A stretch of DNA of 64,000 nucleotides from Jiangella anatolica (GTDB lineage Bacteria; Actinomycetota; Actinomycetes; Jiangellales; Jiangellaceae). Under the pieces are notes generated by a model. The model was not told the DNA's origin and did no database searches. It saw nothing but the letters and a program-made list of their open reading frames with translations. Both the position numbers and the translations under genes were made by a program. Location of the stretch: positions 1 through 64,000 of the forward strand of contig NZ_POTW01000022.1 of the NCBI RefSeq assembly GCF_003236295.1, read 5' to 3'. Within the stretch, counting starts at the first letter, position 1. Each line of letters starts with the position of its first letter. Positions 24,506 through 33,851 of this stretch are shown here, one piece after another.

Positions 24506-27500
24506 GAATCGCTCCTCTCGGGGTCACTGGGCCGCTTCGGTACCCAGCCACCGGTTTCCTCCCGGCCTCGCCCGACCCCTCGCTGCAGGCTGGCCAGTGT
24601 CGAGGCCACGTTACTCGCGTCCTTGGCCGCGGCAGCAGGCCGCCGGGTCCGTTCCGTGGTCTCGTTCAGCTCGCCGATCGAACCGGGCACCAGCGAGGCG
24701 CCACGCCGCCGCAGCGGCAGGCCGGACGCGCTGAGCGCGGGCTCGGCCTCGGCGACCGGCTCCGGCACCGGCGGCGTCTCGCGCGCGGCCCAGCCGGACC
24801 CCGTCTGCGGCGCCGTCGAGATCGGCTCGGTGTCGCGCTGACCGGCCCGGGCGCTGGCGGCCTCCTCGGCCGAGCGCAGCGCCTCGGCGGCTCGCCGCCA
24901 GCCCTCGTCGGCAGGGCTGGACCAGTCGTTCGACGCGCTGCCGGACCGGCTGAACCAGGCCGAGGCGACGGAGTCATAGATCGGCGAGTCGCTCTCGGGC
25001 AACGTCGGCTCCGGTGCCCGCAGCGAGGACCGGGCGGCCGCGGGCACCGGGGCGGCCGGCGGCGGGGCGGCCGGCGGGCGGACCTCGGGACGCGTCTCCT
25101 GGCGCTCGCGGGTGGGCAACGGCGGCCGGGCCGGCTCGCCGGCGCCGAACCGGCGCTCGCCGGTGTCGCTGAGGCGGCGCTCGCCGGTCTCGGTGAGCCG
25201 GCCGTCGGCCAGCCGCCGGGAGCCGGTGTCGGTGAGCCGCTGCTCGCCGGTGTCGCCCGGCGCGTAGCGGGTCTCACCCGTGATCGGCGCGATGCGCGAC
25301 TCACCGGTGTCGGCACGCAGCCGCGACTCCTCCGGGCTGGGCCAGGTGGGCCGGCCGGCGTCCATGGCCGGCGCCGGGTCGACCGGCTGCGAGTCGCCGG
25401 CGCGGCCGGGGGTCTCGGCCGGGAAGCGGGTCTCGTCGGAGCGCTCGTCGCGCCGCGGCAGCGCCGACGACGTGACCGGGAGCGCCGGCGAGGAGTCCTC
25501 GCGGCGGAACGGCGCCGGGCTCGGGTCCAGGCTCCAGGTGTCGCCGAGAGCGGCGGACGGCTGGGCGACCGGCTCGGCCGGCACCGGCGGGATGACGCCC
25601 TCGCTGGTGTCCAGCGGCGACAGGATCAGATGCGCCGGCAGATCGACCTGCGCGGCGGTGCCGCCCTCGGGGACCGCCTCGAGACGCACCTGGATGCCGT
25701 GCTTGGCCGCCAGCCGGGCGACCACGTAGAGGCCCAGGGTGCGCGACGCCGCGACGTCGATGTCGCCGACGTTGCGCAGCCGCTCGTTCAGCTCGTCCAG
25801 CTGCCCGGCCGGGATGCCCAGGCCGGAGTCGGTGACCTGCAGCCGCAGCCCGCCGCCGAGCAGCGGCTGGCTGGTCACCCGGACCGGCGTGGCCGGCGCG
25901 GAGAACTCGGTCGCGTTGTCGATCAGCTCGGCCAGCAGGTGGGCGATGTCGTCGACGGCGCCGGCGGTGATGAGGTCCGTGGGCATGACGCCGAACTTCA
26001 CCCGCGGGTACTGCTCGACCTCGCCGACCGCGGTGCGGACGACGTCGAGGACGCCGGCCGCGCTGGTGTGCTTGCGCATCTCGTCGACGCCGGCGAGGAC
26101 CAGGAGGCTCTCGGCGTGCCGCCGGACGCGGGTGGCCATGTGGTCGATGCGGAACAGCGTGCTCAGCTGGTCGGGGTCGCGCTCGCGCTGCTCCAGGCCC
26201 TCGATCTCGCCGAGCTGGCGGTCGACGAGCGACTGCGTGCGGCGGGAGAGGTTGACGACGATCGTGTCGAGGTTCTGCCGCAGCAGGGCCTGCTCGGCGG
26301 CGACCCGGACGGCCGTGGAGTGGACGTCGTTGAACGCCGTGGCGACCTGGCCGATCTCGTCGCGGCCCTCGGCCTGGACGGCGTCGGGCAGGTTGCGCGC
26401 CACCACCGGCCCGTCCTTGTGCACCCGCTCGACCAGCGCCGGCAGCTGCGTCTGCGCGGTCTCCAGGGCCGAGGCGCGCAGCCGGCGCAGCGGTCCGATG
26501 ATGGAGCGCGCCACGACGATGGCGAGGTAGACGGTGAGTCCGAGGACGGCCAGCACGGCGAGCGCGCTGAACAGCGCGGTCACGCGGGAGCTGTCGGTGC
26601 GGTCGGCGGCCAGTGTGAGGACGGTGTTGCCGGCCTCCTGCTGGATGTCACGCAGGGCGTCGAGCCGGTTCGTCGACGCCGTCCACCACTCCTCCTTGGA
26701 GGTCCGGGCGTTGGCGCTGGCGGCGATGTCGTCGCGCGTCTCGGTGATCTCGCGGTCGCCGATGAAGATCTGGTTGGAGTAGATGCGGGCCTGCTCGGTG
26801 AAGCCGAGGCCGCGCAGGAACCGGCCGTTGAGCAGCAGGTCCTGCTCACCCTGCAGGACGATGGCCTGGTCGCGCTGGGTGTCGTCGGCGGCCTCGCCGG
26901 GCGTGAGGAAGTATGCGACGATGCCGCGCTCCATCGAGGCGGACTCGACCGCCTGCGCGATGTCGGCCAGCGCCGAGATGCGGCGGGCCAGCGTCGGGTC
27001 GTCGGTGCCGGCGGCGGACGCGGTGGCCAGCCGCTGCAGGACCTCGGCGAAGCGGTGGTAGCCGCTGGTGCCGCCGGCGTCGAACGGCGGGTCGTTGAGG
27101 TCGCGCTGGGTGCGGTAGTTCGACTCGTTCGCGCTCAGCCGCGCGACCTCGCGCTCGTAGGCCTCGACGGCGCTCTCGTAGCTGCTGCCGAGGTCGTCGC
27201 CGCGGCGCTCGTCGATCTCCGACGTCAGCGCGGCGAGCGCGGCGTCGGTGTTCTCGCGCGCGGCGGTGACCGAGCCGTCGGCGACGGTGTCGGCGCTGAT
27301 GGCCAGGCCGGTGGTGTCGCGCTCGTCCTGGAGGGCCTCGAGCGCCGTCAGCGCCACCATGCCGACCTCGGCCAGGCTCTCGGTGCGCGACGCGGAAGAC
27401 GCCTCGTCGAGGGCGTTCTTGAAGAACAGCGTGCCCAGCACCAGGGTGCCGAGCAGCGGAAGGAGGACCAGTGCCGCGACCCGTGAACGGACGCTGCGGT

Positions 27501-27663
27501 CGTGCAGGAAGGAATGCCAGAACGACTGCGAGCGCTCCCCGTCGCCGCCCTCCTTCGCACGACCGGACTTCACGGCTGGGCGTTGGTCGGCTGGGCGCTG
27601 GGTCGCGCGCGCCCGCTTCGTGGCGCCGTCGTTGCTACGGCGTCCTCGGGCGGTCCGCGTCAT
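24502..27663 (-). CDS. Conservon sensor histidine kinase-like protein (CvnA-type) with nitrate/nitrite-sensing domain
   Basis: A protein of 1053 residues. The ATG at 27663 has a GAGGAAGGAT site, so the frame from 27753 is too long. A basic cytoplasmic tail, a first membrane helix (about 64-84), an extracytoplasmic helical NIT-type domain (about 85-360), a second helix (about 362-385), HAMP-like and helical segments and a GHKL ATPase domain with the N-box ELIDNATEF (about 585) follow. No clear phospho-acceptor H-box is evident, as usual for CvnA. The last 380 residues are disordered, Pro/Arg-rich and contain six TG-x-x-R repeats. It heads cvnABCD. Confidence 0.92.
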   Translation of the reverse strand: MTRTARGRRSNDGATKRARATQRPADQRPAVKSGRAKEGGDGERSQSFWHSFLHDRSVRSRVAALVLLPLLGTLVLGTLFFKNALDEASSASRTESLAEVGMVALTALEALQDERDTTGLAISADTVADGSVTAARENTDAALAALTSEIDERRGDDLGSSYESAVEAYEREVARLSANESNYRTQRDLNDPPFDAGGTSGYHRFAEVLQRLATASAAGTDDPTLARRISALADIAQAVESASMERGIVAYFLTPGEAADDTQRDQAIVLQGEQDLLLNGRFLRGLGFTEQARIYSNQIFIGDREITETRDDIAASANARTSKEEWWTASTNRLDALRDIQQEAGNTVLTLAADRTDSSRVTALFSALAVLAVLGLTVYLAIVVARSIIGPLRRLRASALETAQTQLPALVERVHKDGPVVARNLPDAVQAEGRDEIGQVATAFNDVHSTAVRVAAEQALLRQNLDTIVVNLSRRTQSLVDRQLGEIEGLEQRERDPDQLSTLFRIDHMATRVRRHAESLLVLAGVDEMRKHTSAAGVLDVVRTAVGEVEQYPRVKFGVMPTDLITAGAVDDIAHLLAELIDNATEFSAPATPVRVTSQPLLGGGLRLQVTDSGLGIPAGQLDELNERLRNVGDIDVAASRTLGLYVVARLAAKHGIQVRLEAVPEGGTAAQVDLPAHLILSPLDTSEGVIPPVPAEPVAQPSAALGDTWSLDPSPAPFRREDSSPALPVTSSALPRRDERSDETRFPAETPGRAGDSQPVDPAPAMDAGRPTWPSPEESRLRADTGESRIAPITGETRYAPGDTGEQRLTDTGSRRLADGRLTETGERRLSDTGERRFGAGEPARPPLPTRERQETRPEVRPPAAPPPAAPVPAAARSSLRAPEPTLPESDSPIYDSVASAWFSRSGSASNDWSSPADEGWRRAAEALRSAEEAASARAGQRDTEPISTAPQTGSGWAARETPPVPEPVAEAEPALSASGLPLRRRGASLVPGSIGELNETTERTRRPAAAAKDASNVASTLASLQRGVGRGREETGGWVPKRPSDPERSDS
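25138..25320 (-). repeat. Coding repeat: TG-(E/S)-x-R units in CvnA tail
   Basis: Within the disordered C-terminal tail of the CvnA-type protein six copies of a short unit, TGESR, TGETR, TGEQR, TGSRR, TGERR and TGERR, occur at 8-13-residue intervals, with matching DNA similarity. The regular Thr-Gly-acid-Arg pattern suggests a short linear motif present in multiple copies. Confidence 0.7.
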
Positions 27664-27958
27664 CGATGATCCTTCCTCTGTCGTCCCCCTTGGTCGCTCG
27701 CCAATGAGCGACTCGGGCCCCTCGTGGCCGCCGTCGTGCTCCGGGACGCACACGCGCCGCTAGACGACGCTTGCTGCCCGGCAGCGTTCTGTCAATAGGC
27801 GACCGATGGGTGAAACACCTCAATCTGGCACACGATCCCACCGGAGCATGACGGAAATGGTAGACGAGCCACGTCAAACTGCCGCATCGCTGATGGGATT
27901 CTCATCCCGTTCGGCCGATCCGGGCTCGTCTCAACGCCCGGTCCGCCGGAACGCGAGG
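27664..27958. other. Intergenic region upstream of the conservon
   Basis: This is 295 nt of the gap between cvnA and ino1, both on the minus strand. It must hold the conservon promoter. A GCTGCCCGGCAGC inverted repeat lies at about 27770-27782 and a TTGACG-like -35 on the minus strand near 27873-27878, but no matching -10 box is convincing. No coding sequence is supported. Confidence 0.4.
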
Positions 27959-27987
27959 GAGCCGGCACCCCGTGGGGGCGCCGGCTC
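27959..27987 (-). terminator. Terminator of the padR-ino1 operon
   Basis: GAGCCGGC (27959-27966) pairs with GCCGGCTC (27980-27987), with further C/G pairing inside the loop. It lies 22 nt past the ino1 stop on the minus strand. Confidence 0.65.
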
Positions 27988-28008
27988 CTGTCACCCGTGC
28001 GAGGCGCG

Positions 28009-29088
28009 TCAGCGCTCGGTCTCGCCGCGGATGAACTGCTCGACCTTCTCGCGGCAGACGTCGTCGGAGTACTGCTCCGGCGGCGACTTCATGAAGTAGG
28101 ACGACGCGGAGAGGATCGGGCCGCCGACGCCGCGGTCCAGGGCGATCTTGGCCGCACGGATCGCGTCGATGACGATGCCGGCCGAGTTCGGCGAGTCCCA
28201 CACCTCGAGCTTGTACTCCAGGCTCAGCGGGATGTCGCCGAAGTTGCGGCCCTCGAGCCGGATGAACGCCCACTTGCGGTCGTCGAGCCACGCGACGTAG
28301 TCCGACGGGCCGATGTGGACGTTGCGCGGCTCCAGGCCCTCGGCCAGCTGCGACGTGACCGACTGCGTCTTGGAGATCTTCTTGGACTCCAGCCGCTCGC
28401 GCTCGAGCATGTTCTTGAAGTCCATGTTGCCGCCGACGTTGAGCTGGTAGGTCCGGTCGACGGTGACGCCGCGGTCCTCGAACAGCTTGGCCAGCACGCG
28501 GTGCGTGATGGTCGCGCCGATCTGCGACTTGATGTCGTCGCCGACGATCGGGACGCCGGCCGCGGTGAACTTGTCCGCCCACTCCTGGGTGCCGGCGATG
28601 AACACCGGCAGGCAGTTGACGAACGCGACACCGGCGTCGATGGCGGCCTGCGCGTAGAACTTGGCCGCCTGCTCCGAGCCGACCGGCAGGTAGCAGACCA
28701 GCACGTCGACCTTCGCGGCCTTCAGCGCGGCGACGACGTCGACCGGCTGGCTCTCGTCCTCGACGATGGTCTCGCGGTAGTACTTGCCCAGGCCGTCCAG
28801 GGTGTGGCCGCGCTGGACGACGACGCCCGTCGGCGGGACGTCGCAGATCTTGATGGTGTTGTTCTCGCTGGCGCCGATGGCGTCGGCGAGATCCTGTCCG
28901 ACCTTCTTGGCGTCGACGTCGAACGCGGCGACGAACTCGACGTCACGGACGTGGTAGTCGCCGAACTGAACGTGCATCAGACCGGGGACCTTCGTCGCCG
29001 GGTCGGCGTCACGGTAATAGTGCACGCCCTGCACGAGCGAGGCGGCGCAGTTACCCACGCCGACGATGCCAACACGTACCGAGCTCAT
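28009..29088 (-). CDS. ino1: Inositol-3-phosphate synthase
   Basis: A protein of 359 residues, the length of the actinobacterial enzyme. The NAD-binding motif [15 protein letters not shown] is at the N-terminus and the conserved catalytic segments ([33 protein letters not shown]) are present. It isomerises glucose-6-phosphate to 1L-myo-inositol 3-phosphate, which feeds mycothiol and phosphatidylinositol synthesis. The ATG overlaps the stop of the PadR gene as ATGA, the same pairing as Rv0046c-Rv0047c, so the regulator probably controls ino1 through its own promoter. Confidence 0.96.
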   Translation of the reverse strand: MSSVRVGIVGVGNCAASLVQGVHYYRDADPATKVPGLMHVQFGDYHVRDVEFVAAFDVDAKKVGQDLADAIGASENNTIKICDVPPTGVVVQRGHTLDGLGKYYRETIVEDESQPVDVVAALKAAKVDVLVCYLPVGSEQAAKFYAQAAIDAGVAFVNCLPVFIAGTQEWADKFTAAGVPIVGDDIKSQIGATITHRVLAKLFEDRGVTVDRTYQLNVGGNMDFKNMLERERLESKKISKTQSVTSQLAEGLEPRNVHIGPSDYVAWLDDRKWAFIRLEGRNFGDIPLSLEYKLEVWDSPNSAGIVIDAIRAAKIALDRGVGGPILSASSYFMKSPPEQYSDDVCREKVEQFIRGETER

Positions 29089-29732
29089 CGGCCGATCTCT
29101 CCTTCGTTTCCGGTGGGGGGCGCCGGTGGCTCACCGGCCCCTGGGGTGGGCATGGCGCCCGGTGGCGCGTCGATCGAGCGCCGTTCCGCGCTGATCAGGT
29201 CGTCGAGCCACTTGACCTCGCGCTCGACCGACTCCAGGCCGTGTCGCTGGAGCTCCAGCGTGTAGGCGTCGAGTCGTTCACGGGTGCGCGACAGCGCCGA
29301 GCGGAACTGGTCGAGCTTGTCCTGCAGCCGGCCACGCCGGCCGATGAGGATCCGCATGCGGGTATCGGCGTCGGCCTTGCCGAAGAACGCGAAGTGCACG
29401 CCGAAGTGCTCGTCCTCCCAGGCCGAGGGCCCGGTGTGGGTGAGCAGCTCGGCGAATCGCTCCTTGCCCTCCGGTGTGAGCCGGTAGGCGATGCGGCCGC
29501 GGCGCCCGCTGCGGTGCGGGCCCGGCGTCACCAGGGTGCCGGCGGGCTCGTCCTCAGCCAGGTAGTTCTGCCGGACCATCGCCTTGAGGGTCGGATACAA
29601 GGTGCCGTACGAGAAGGCTCGCCCCCACCCCAGCAGCGAGTTCACCCTCTTGCGCAACTCGTAGCCGTGCAGCGGCGCGTCATGGAGCAGGCCCAGGATG
29701 GCCAGCTCCAACGCCTCTGCCCGCTTGCCCAC
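29085..29732 (-). CDS. PadR family transcriptional regulator
   Basis: A protein of 215 residues with a winged helix ([20 protein letters not shown], then [13 protein letters not shown], about 7-60) typical of PadR, and a C-terminal helical dimerisation domain of the Vir-C type. The GTG start has an AAGGGAG site. It is coupled to ino1 by a 4-nt overlap. A perfect 9-bp inverted repeat with the PadR ATGT/ACAT signature lies 32 nt upstream of its start, so autoregulation of padR-ino1 is likely. The last 30 residues are a disordered Pro/Gly tail. Confidence 0.92.
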   Translation of the reverse strand: MGKRAEALELAILGLLHDAPLHGYELRKRVNSLLGWGRAFSYGTLYPTLKAMVRQNYLAEDEPAGTLVTPGPHRSGRRGRIAYRLTPEGKERFAELLTHTGPSAWEDEHFGVHFAFFGKADADTRMRILIGRRGRLQDKLDQFRSALSRTRERLDAYTLELQRHGLESVEREVKWLDDLISAERRSIDAPPGAMPTPGAGEPPAPPTGNEGEIGR

Positions 29733-29763
29733 GAGGTACGCTCCCTTGCATCATTGTCAGCTC

Positions 29764-29784
29764 GATGTATCGAACCGATACATC
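29764..29784. promoter_or_regulatory. PadR-type operator upstream of padR-ino1
   Basis: GATGTATCG (29764-29772) and CGATACATC (29776-29784) form a perfect inverted repeat with a 3-nt spacer (AAC). It contains the ATGT-N11-ACAT arrangement known for PadR binding sites. It lies between padR and ponA, much closer to padR. Confidence 0.75.
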
Positions 29785-29934
29785 AGGACGATAGGGCGTC
29801 CCGGGCGCGAAGTGCAAGTGACCGGTCCGCATCGGTGTGACCGGTGTGACGGGTGGGTCGATTTGTGCGGGTTTGAACCGGCTGGGACGAGAGCAGGATT
29901 GGCGTGATCGACCATGGAGCGTCGTAGGCTCTGC

Positions 29935-30003
29935 ATGAATCCGGGGCGCGTCAGCGCGCGCACCGGGCTGCCGATGTCCCCGACCCGACCGGGAACTCAG
30001 TGA
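29935..30003 (+). CDS. Possible 22-codon leader peptide ahead of ponA
   Basis: ATG at 29935 opens a frame of 22 codons whose TGA (30001-30003) overlaps the GTG start of ponA as GTGA. A TAGGCT -10-like box is at 29925-29930. The ponA start has only a weak ribosome site, so translational coupling to this peptide is possible. The peptide sequence itself shows no motif. A chance ORF cannot be excluded. Confidence 0.3.
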   Translation: MNPGRVSARTGLPMSPTRPGTQ

Positions 30004-32411
30004 CCAACCAAGGGCGACGACGCGCGGGTGACCGCGCGCGCAACGCCGCGTCCAAGACGGCGCGTCCGCGGACGGCCGCGTCTGCCGGCGCGGTGCCGTC
30101 GGCGACCCCGGAACGCGGCGCGCGCCGCTACGCCGCCGGTCGCAACGGCAAGAAGGACGGCAAGGGCCGCCGCAGGGGCTGGCGCCGATTCGTCTCCTGG
30201 AAGGCATTCGGCCTCTACGCGCTCGGCATGATGCTGCTCGGCGTCGCCGGCGTCAGCATCGCCTACGCGATGACGGACATCCCGGAGGCCAACGCGTTCG
30301 CCCGGTCCGAGGCGTCCATCGTCTACTGGAACGACGGCGAGACCGAGCTGGGCCGGTTCAGCGCCGAGAACCGCGAGACCGTCGACATCTCCGAGATCCC
30401 GCAGGCCTGCCAGGACGCCGTGGTGGCGGCCGAGGACCGCAGCTTCTACGAGAACAGCGGCTTCGACCCGGTCGGCATCGTCCGCGCGGGCATCGGCTAC
30501 ATCCGCAACAACGGGTCGACGGCGGCCGGCGGCGGCTCGACCATCACGCAGCAGTACGTCAAGAACTACTACCTGACGCAGGAACAGACGCCGACCCGCA
30601 AGATCCAGGAGATCTTCATCTCGGTGAAGATCGACCGGCAGATGGACAAGGACGACATCCTCGCCGCGTACCTCAACACGATCTGGTTCGGCCGCAGCGG
30701 CCTCTACGGCATTCAGACCGCGTCGCGCTCGTACTACGGCAAGCCGGTTTCCGAGCTCAACGTCGCCGAGTGCGCCGGGCTGGCCGGCATCCTGCGTTCG
30801 CCGCCGCGCTACGACCCGACGGTCGGCCCGGAGAACACCGAGCGGTTCAACAACCGGTTCCAGTACGTCGTCGACGGCATGGTCGAGATCGGCGCGCTGG
30901 ACGAGGCGACGGCGGCGACGCTGGTCCCGCCGGCCGTCGTGCCCGAGCAGAGCACCAACCGCTACGGCGGCCCCAACGGCTACCTGCTGCGGCAGGTCCG
31001 CGAGGAGCTGCTCGACAACGGCTTCACCGAGGAGCAGATCGACACCGGCGGCCTGCGCATCACCACGACGTTCGACCCGCAGGCCCAGGCCGCGGCGATC
31101 GCCGCGGTCGACGCGGAGCGGCCGAAGGAGAACGCCGAGGGCGTGCGGGTCGGTCTCGCGGCGGTGACGCCCGGCGACGGCGCCGTCGTCGCGATGTACG
31201 GCGGGCCGGACTACGTCGCGCAGCCGTTCAACGACGCCATCGCCGCCTCCGTCCAGGGCGGGTCGGCGGTGAAGCCATTCACGCTGGCTGCGGCGCTGGA
31301 GCAGGGCATCTCGCTGGAGAGCCGGTACTCCGGCAACACGCTCACCGACCCGATCCTCGGCCCGCCGGTGCACAACCAGGGCGACGAGGAGTATGGCGAG
31401 GCGGTCGACCTCGTCACCGCGACCGAGAGCTCGATGAACACCGCCTTCGTCGACCTCGCGATGGACATCGGCCCCGACACCATCGTCGACACCCAGTTGG
31501 CCGCCGGCCTGTCCTACGCGGCCGACGAGGAGGCGGACCTGCGGCAGAACCCGCGCGTCACCATCGGCATCGGGCACGTCCGGCCGATCGACATGGCCGA
31601 GTCGTACGCCACGCTCGCGGCCGGCGGGCGGCACGCCGACTGGTACACCGTCCGCTCGGTCAGCGAGCCCGGCGGCAACGTCCCCTACCGCGTCGAGCCG
31701 GCCCCCGAGTCGGTGCTCGATCCCGGGGTCGTCGCCGACACCACCTACGCGCTGACGCAGGTGGTCGAGAACGGCAGCGGCAGCGAGGCGCAGGAGCTGG
31801 GCCGGCCGGCCGCCGGCAAGACCGGGACGCACGAGGACCTGACCGCGTGGTTCTCCGGCTACACGCCGCAGCTCGCGGCGAGCGTCGCGATCTTCCGCGG
31901 CGACGGCGAGACCGCCGGGACCGTGTCTCTCGACGGCGTCGAGGGCTTCGAGACGTTCACCGGTGGCCGCTTCCCGGCCCGCATCTGGACCGCGTTCATG
32001 CGCGGCGCGCTGGAGGGCATGGAGGTCGAGGAGTTCCCCGAGCCGGCCGAGGTCGGCGAGCCGGTCAACCCGACGCCGACCCCCACGCCCACGCCGACGC
32101 CGACCGAGGACTCCGGCGACGAGAACGGCGACAACGGCGACGGCAACGGCGACGGTGGCGACGGCAACGGCGATGAGAACGGTGGCGACGGCAACGGCGA
32201 CGGCGGCGGCGGCGACGACGAGAGCGGCAACGAGTGGGGCGGCGTCGACCCCGAGGAGCCCTCGCCGGAGCCATCGGAGACCCCGTCCGACGAGCCGACC
32301 GAGGAGCCCTCGCCCACGGAGGACCCGCCCGGCAACGAGTGGGGCGACGCCAACGGTGGCGGAGGCGGCGGTGGCGGCGGTGGCGGGCCCGGCGGGGATC
32401 GCTCACCGTAG
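30000..32411 (+). CDS. ponA: Class A penicillin-binding protein (transglycosylase/transpeptidase)
   Basis: A protein of 803 residues: basic cytoplasmic tail (1-68), one membrane helix (about 70-91), GT51 transglycosylase with catalytic Glu145 in AAEDRSFYEN and GGGSTITQQ at 177-185, then a transpeptidase with Ser422-x-x-Lys425 (SAVK), Ser478-x-Asn480 and Lys607-Thr-Gly. It polymerises and cross-links peptidoglycan. The C-terminal 115 residues are a Thr-Pro run followed by Gly/Asp/Asn repeats and Gly-rich sequence outside the cell. Its place between padR-ino1 and the GT87 gene matches mycobacterial ponA1. No earlier in-frame start exists past the stop codon at 29925. Confidence 0.95.
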   Translation: MTNQGRRRAGDRARNAASKTARPRTAASAGAVPSATPERGARRYAAGRNGKKDGKGRRRGWRRFVSWKAFGLYALGMMLLGVAGVSIAYAMTDIPEANAFARSEASIVYWNDGETELGRFSAENRETVDISEIPQACQDAVVAAEDRSFYENSGFDPVGIVRAGIGYIRNNGSTAAGGGSTITQQYVKNYYLTQEQTPTRKIQEIFISVKIDRQMDKDDILAAYLNTIWFGRSGLYGIQTASRSYYGKPVSELNVAECAGLAGILRSPPRYDPTVGPENTERFNNRFQYVVDGMVEIGALDEATAATLVPPAVVPEQSTNRYGGPNGYLLRQVREELLDNGFTEEQIDTGGLRITTTFDPQAQAAAIAAVDAERPKENAEGVRVGLAAVTPGDGAVVAMYGGPDYVAQPFNDAIAASVQGGSAVKPFTLAAALEQGISLESRYSGNTLTDPILGPPVHNQGDEEYGEAVDLVTATESSMNTAFVDLAMDIGPDTIVDTQLAAGLSYAADEEADLRQNPRVTIGIGHVRPIDMAESYATLAAGGRHADWYTVRSVSEPGGNVPYRVEPAPESVLDPGVVADTTYALTQVVENGSGSEAQELGRPAAGKTGTHEDLTAWFSGYTPQLAASVAIFRGDGETAGTVSLDGVEGFETFTGGRFPARIWTAFMRGALEGMEVEEFPEPAEVGEPVNPTPTPTPTPTPTEDSGDENGDNGDGNGDGGDGNGDENGGDGNGDGGGGDDESGNEWGGVDPEEPSPEPSETPSDEPTEEPSPTEDPPGNEWGDANGGGGGGGGGGGPGGDRSP
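32071..32220 (+). repeat. Thr-Pro and Gly-Asp/Asn coding repeats in the PonA tail
   Basis: Six TP units (32071-32106) are followed by imperfect 6-nt units GGCGAC/GGCAAC encoding GD and GN dipeptides. The DNA is prone to slippage and the length probably varies between strains. Confidence 0.8.
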
Positions 32412-32451
32412 CGCGCGGCCCGTCGCTGTGACCCGCGGCACGGGCGCCGTC

Positions 32452-32457
32452 TAGGCT
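32452..32457 (+). promoter_or_regulatory. -10 box of the mannosyltransferase pair
   Basis: TAGGCT ends 8 nt before the GTG at 32466, with no ribosome site between. The same hexamer and spacing occur at pcnA. Confidence 0.45.
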
Positions 32458-32465
32458 GTCGCAAC

Positions 32466-33851
32466 GTGTCCGAGTCGCCCGCCGCGCCGAGCCGGGACGA
32501 CCCCGTCGTCAGAGGGCTGAGCGAGGCGGTCGGTGGGCCGTTGGGCCGCCGGGCTGCCGCGCGGCGGCGCTGGTGGGGCCCGGTGCGCATCGCGCTGCTG
32601 GTCGCCGTCGTCGTGCTGGCCGTCGGCTTCCTGGCCGACGAGCCGTGCCGGTCGGCGGGCTGGGCCGACCGCGCGGACCGGTCGATGTGGACGTCGCTGT
32701 GCTACAGCGACGTCGCGTTCCTGTACCGCGAGCGCGGCCTGGTCGACGGGCTGGTGGTGTACCGCGACAGCCTGCTGGAGTACCCGGTGCTCACCGGCGC
32801 GGTCATGCAGGCGACGGCGGCCGCGGCGGCGGGGCTGTACGACGCGTTCGGCGGCGACGGCGGCCTGCCGCCGGCGATCGCGGAGAGCGTCGTGTTCTTC
32901 GACCTCACCGCCGTGCTGATGGCAATCTGCGCCATCGGCGTCGTGGTCGCGACGGCCCGGACGGTGCCGCGCCGCCCCTGGGACGGCGTGCTGGTGGCGG
33001 CGTCGCCGTTGCTGCTGCTCAGCGCGTACGTGAACTGGGACCTGCTCGCGGTGCTCGCGACGTCGCTGGCGATCTGGGCGTGGTCGCGTGAGCGGCCGGT
33101 GCTGGCCGGCGTGCTGATCGGACTCGGCGCCGCGCTGAAGCTGTACCCGGCGCTGCTGCTCGGCGTGCTGGTGCTGGTGGCGCTGCGGTCGCCGGAACGA
33201 CGGGCGGCGCTGCGCGACGCCGCGCTGGCCGTCGTCGCCGCCGTCGCCGCGTGGTCGGCGACGAACCTGCCGGTGGCGTGGTGGGCGCCGGACGGCTGGC
33301 GGGAGTTCTTCACGTTCAACGCCGACCGCGCCGCCGACTTCGGCTCCACCTGGTTCGCGGTGGACCTGCTGGCGCCGGACCTGCTGCCGGAGTTCATCGA
33401 CTCGCTCGTGGTGCTGGCCGCGGCGGTGGCGCTGCTGCTGATCGCCGCGCTGGCCCTGACGGCGCCGGCCCCGCCCCGCGTCGCCCAGCTGGCCTTTCTC
33501 GCCGTCGCCGCGTTCCTGCTGGTGAACAAGGTGTGGTCGCCGCAGTACTCACTGTGGCTGCTGCCGCTGGCGGTGCTGGCGCGGCCGCGGGTGCGCGACC
33601 TGGCGGTCTGGCAGGTCGCCGAGGTCGTCTACTTCGTGCTCGTCTGGCGCTTCCTGGCCACGCTCTACGACCCGTCGGCGCCGCTGCTGACCAACGACCA
33701 GTACGCGCTGGCCATCCTGCTGCGGATCGCTGGGCTGCTCTGGCTCGTTGGGATGGTCGTGCGCGACATCCGCCGTCCCGAGGAGGACCCCGTCCGCCCG
33801 TTCCTGGCGCTGTACGGTGCGCGGCACCGCCGGCGGGTGGTGCCGGCATGA
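32466..33851 (+). CDS. GT87-like polyprenol-phosphate-mannose-dependent glycosyltransferase
   Basis: A protein of 461 residues with about ten hydrophobic helices. After the first helix there is an extracytoplasmic loop with Asp/Glu residues (DSLLEYPVLTGAVMQ), the signature region of GT87 (DUF2029) enzymes that add mannose or arabinose to envelope glycolipids from polyprenyl phosphate donors. The mycobacterial counterpart (Rv0051) also lies directly after ponA. The stop overlaps the next start (ATGA), so the pair is an operon. Confidence 0.82.
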   Translation: MSESPAAPSRDDPVVRGLSEAVGGPLGRRAAARRRWWGPVRIALLVAVVVLAVGFLADEPCRSAGWADRADRSMWTSLCYSDVAFLYRERGLVDGLVVYRDSLLEYPVLTGAVMQATAAAAAGLYDAFGGDGGLPPAIAESVVFFDLTAVLMAICAIGVVVATARTVPRRPWDGVLVAASPLLLLSAYVNWDLLAVLATSLAIWAWSRERPVLAGVLIGLGAALKLYPALLLGVLVLVALRSPERRAALRDAALAVVAAVAAWSATNLPVAWWAPDGWREFFTFNADRAADFGSTWFAVDLLAPDLLPEFIDSLVVLAAAVALLLIAALALTAPAPPRVAQLAFLAVAAFLLVNKVWSPQYSLWLLPLAVLARPRVRDLAVWQVAEVVYFVLVWRFLATLYDPSAPLLTNDQYALAILLRIAGLLWLVGMVVRDIRRPEEDPVRPFLALYGARHRRRVVPA

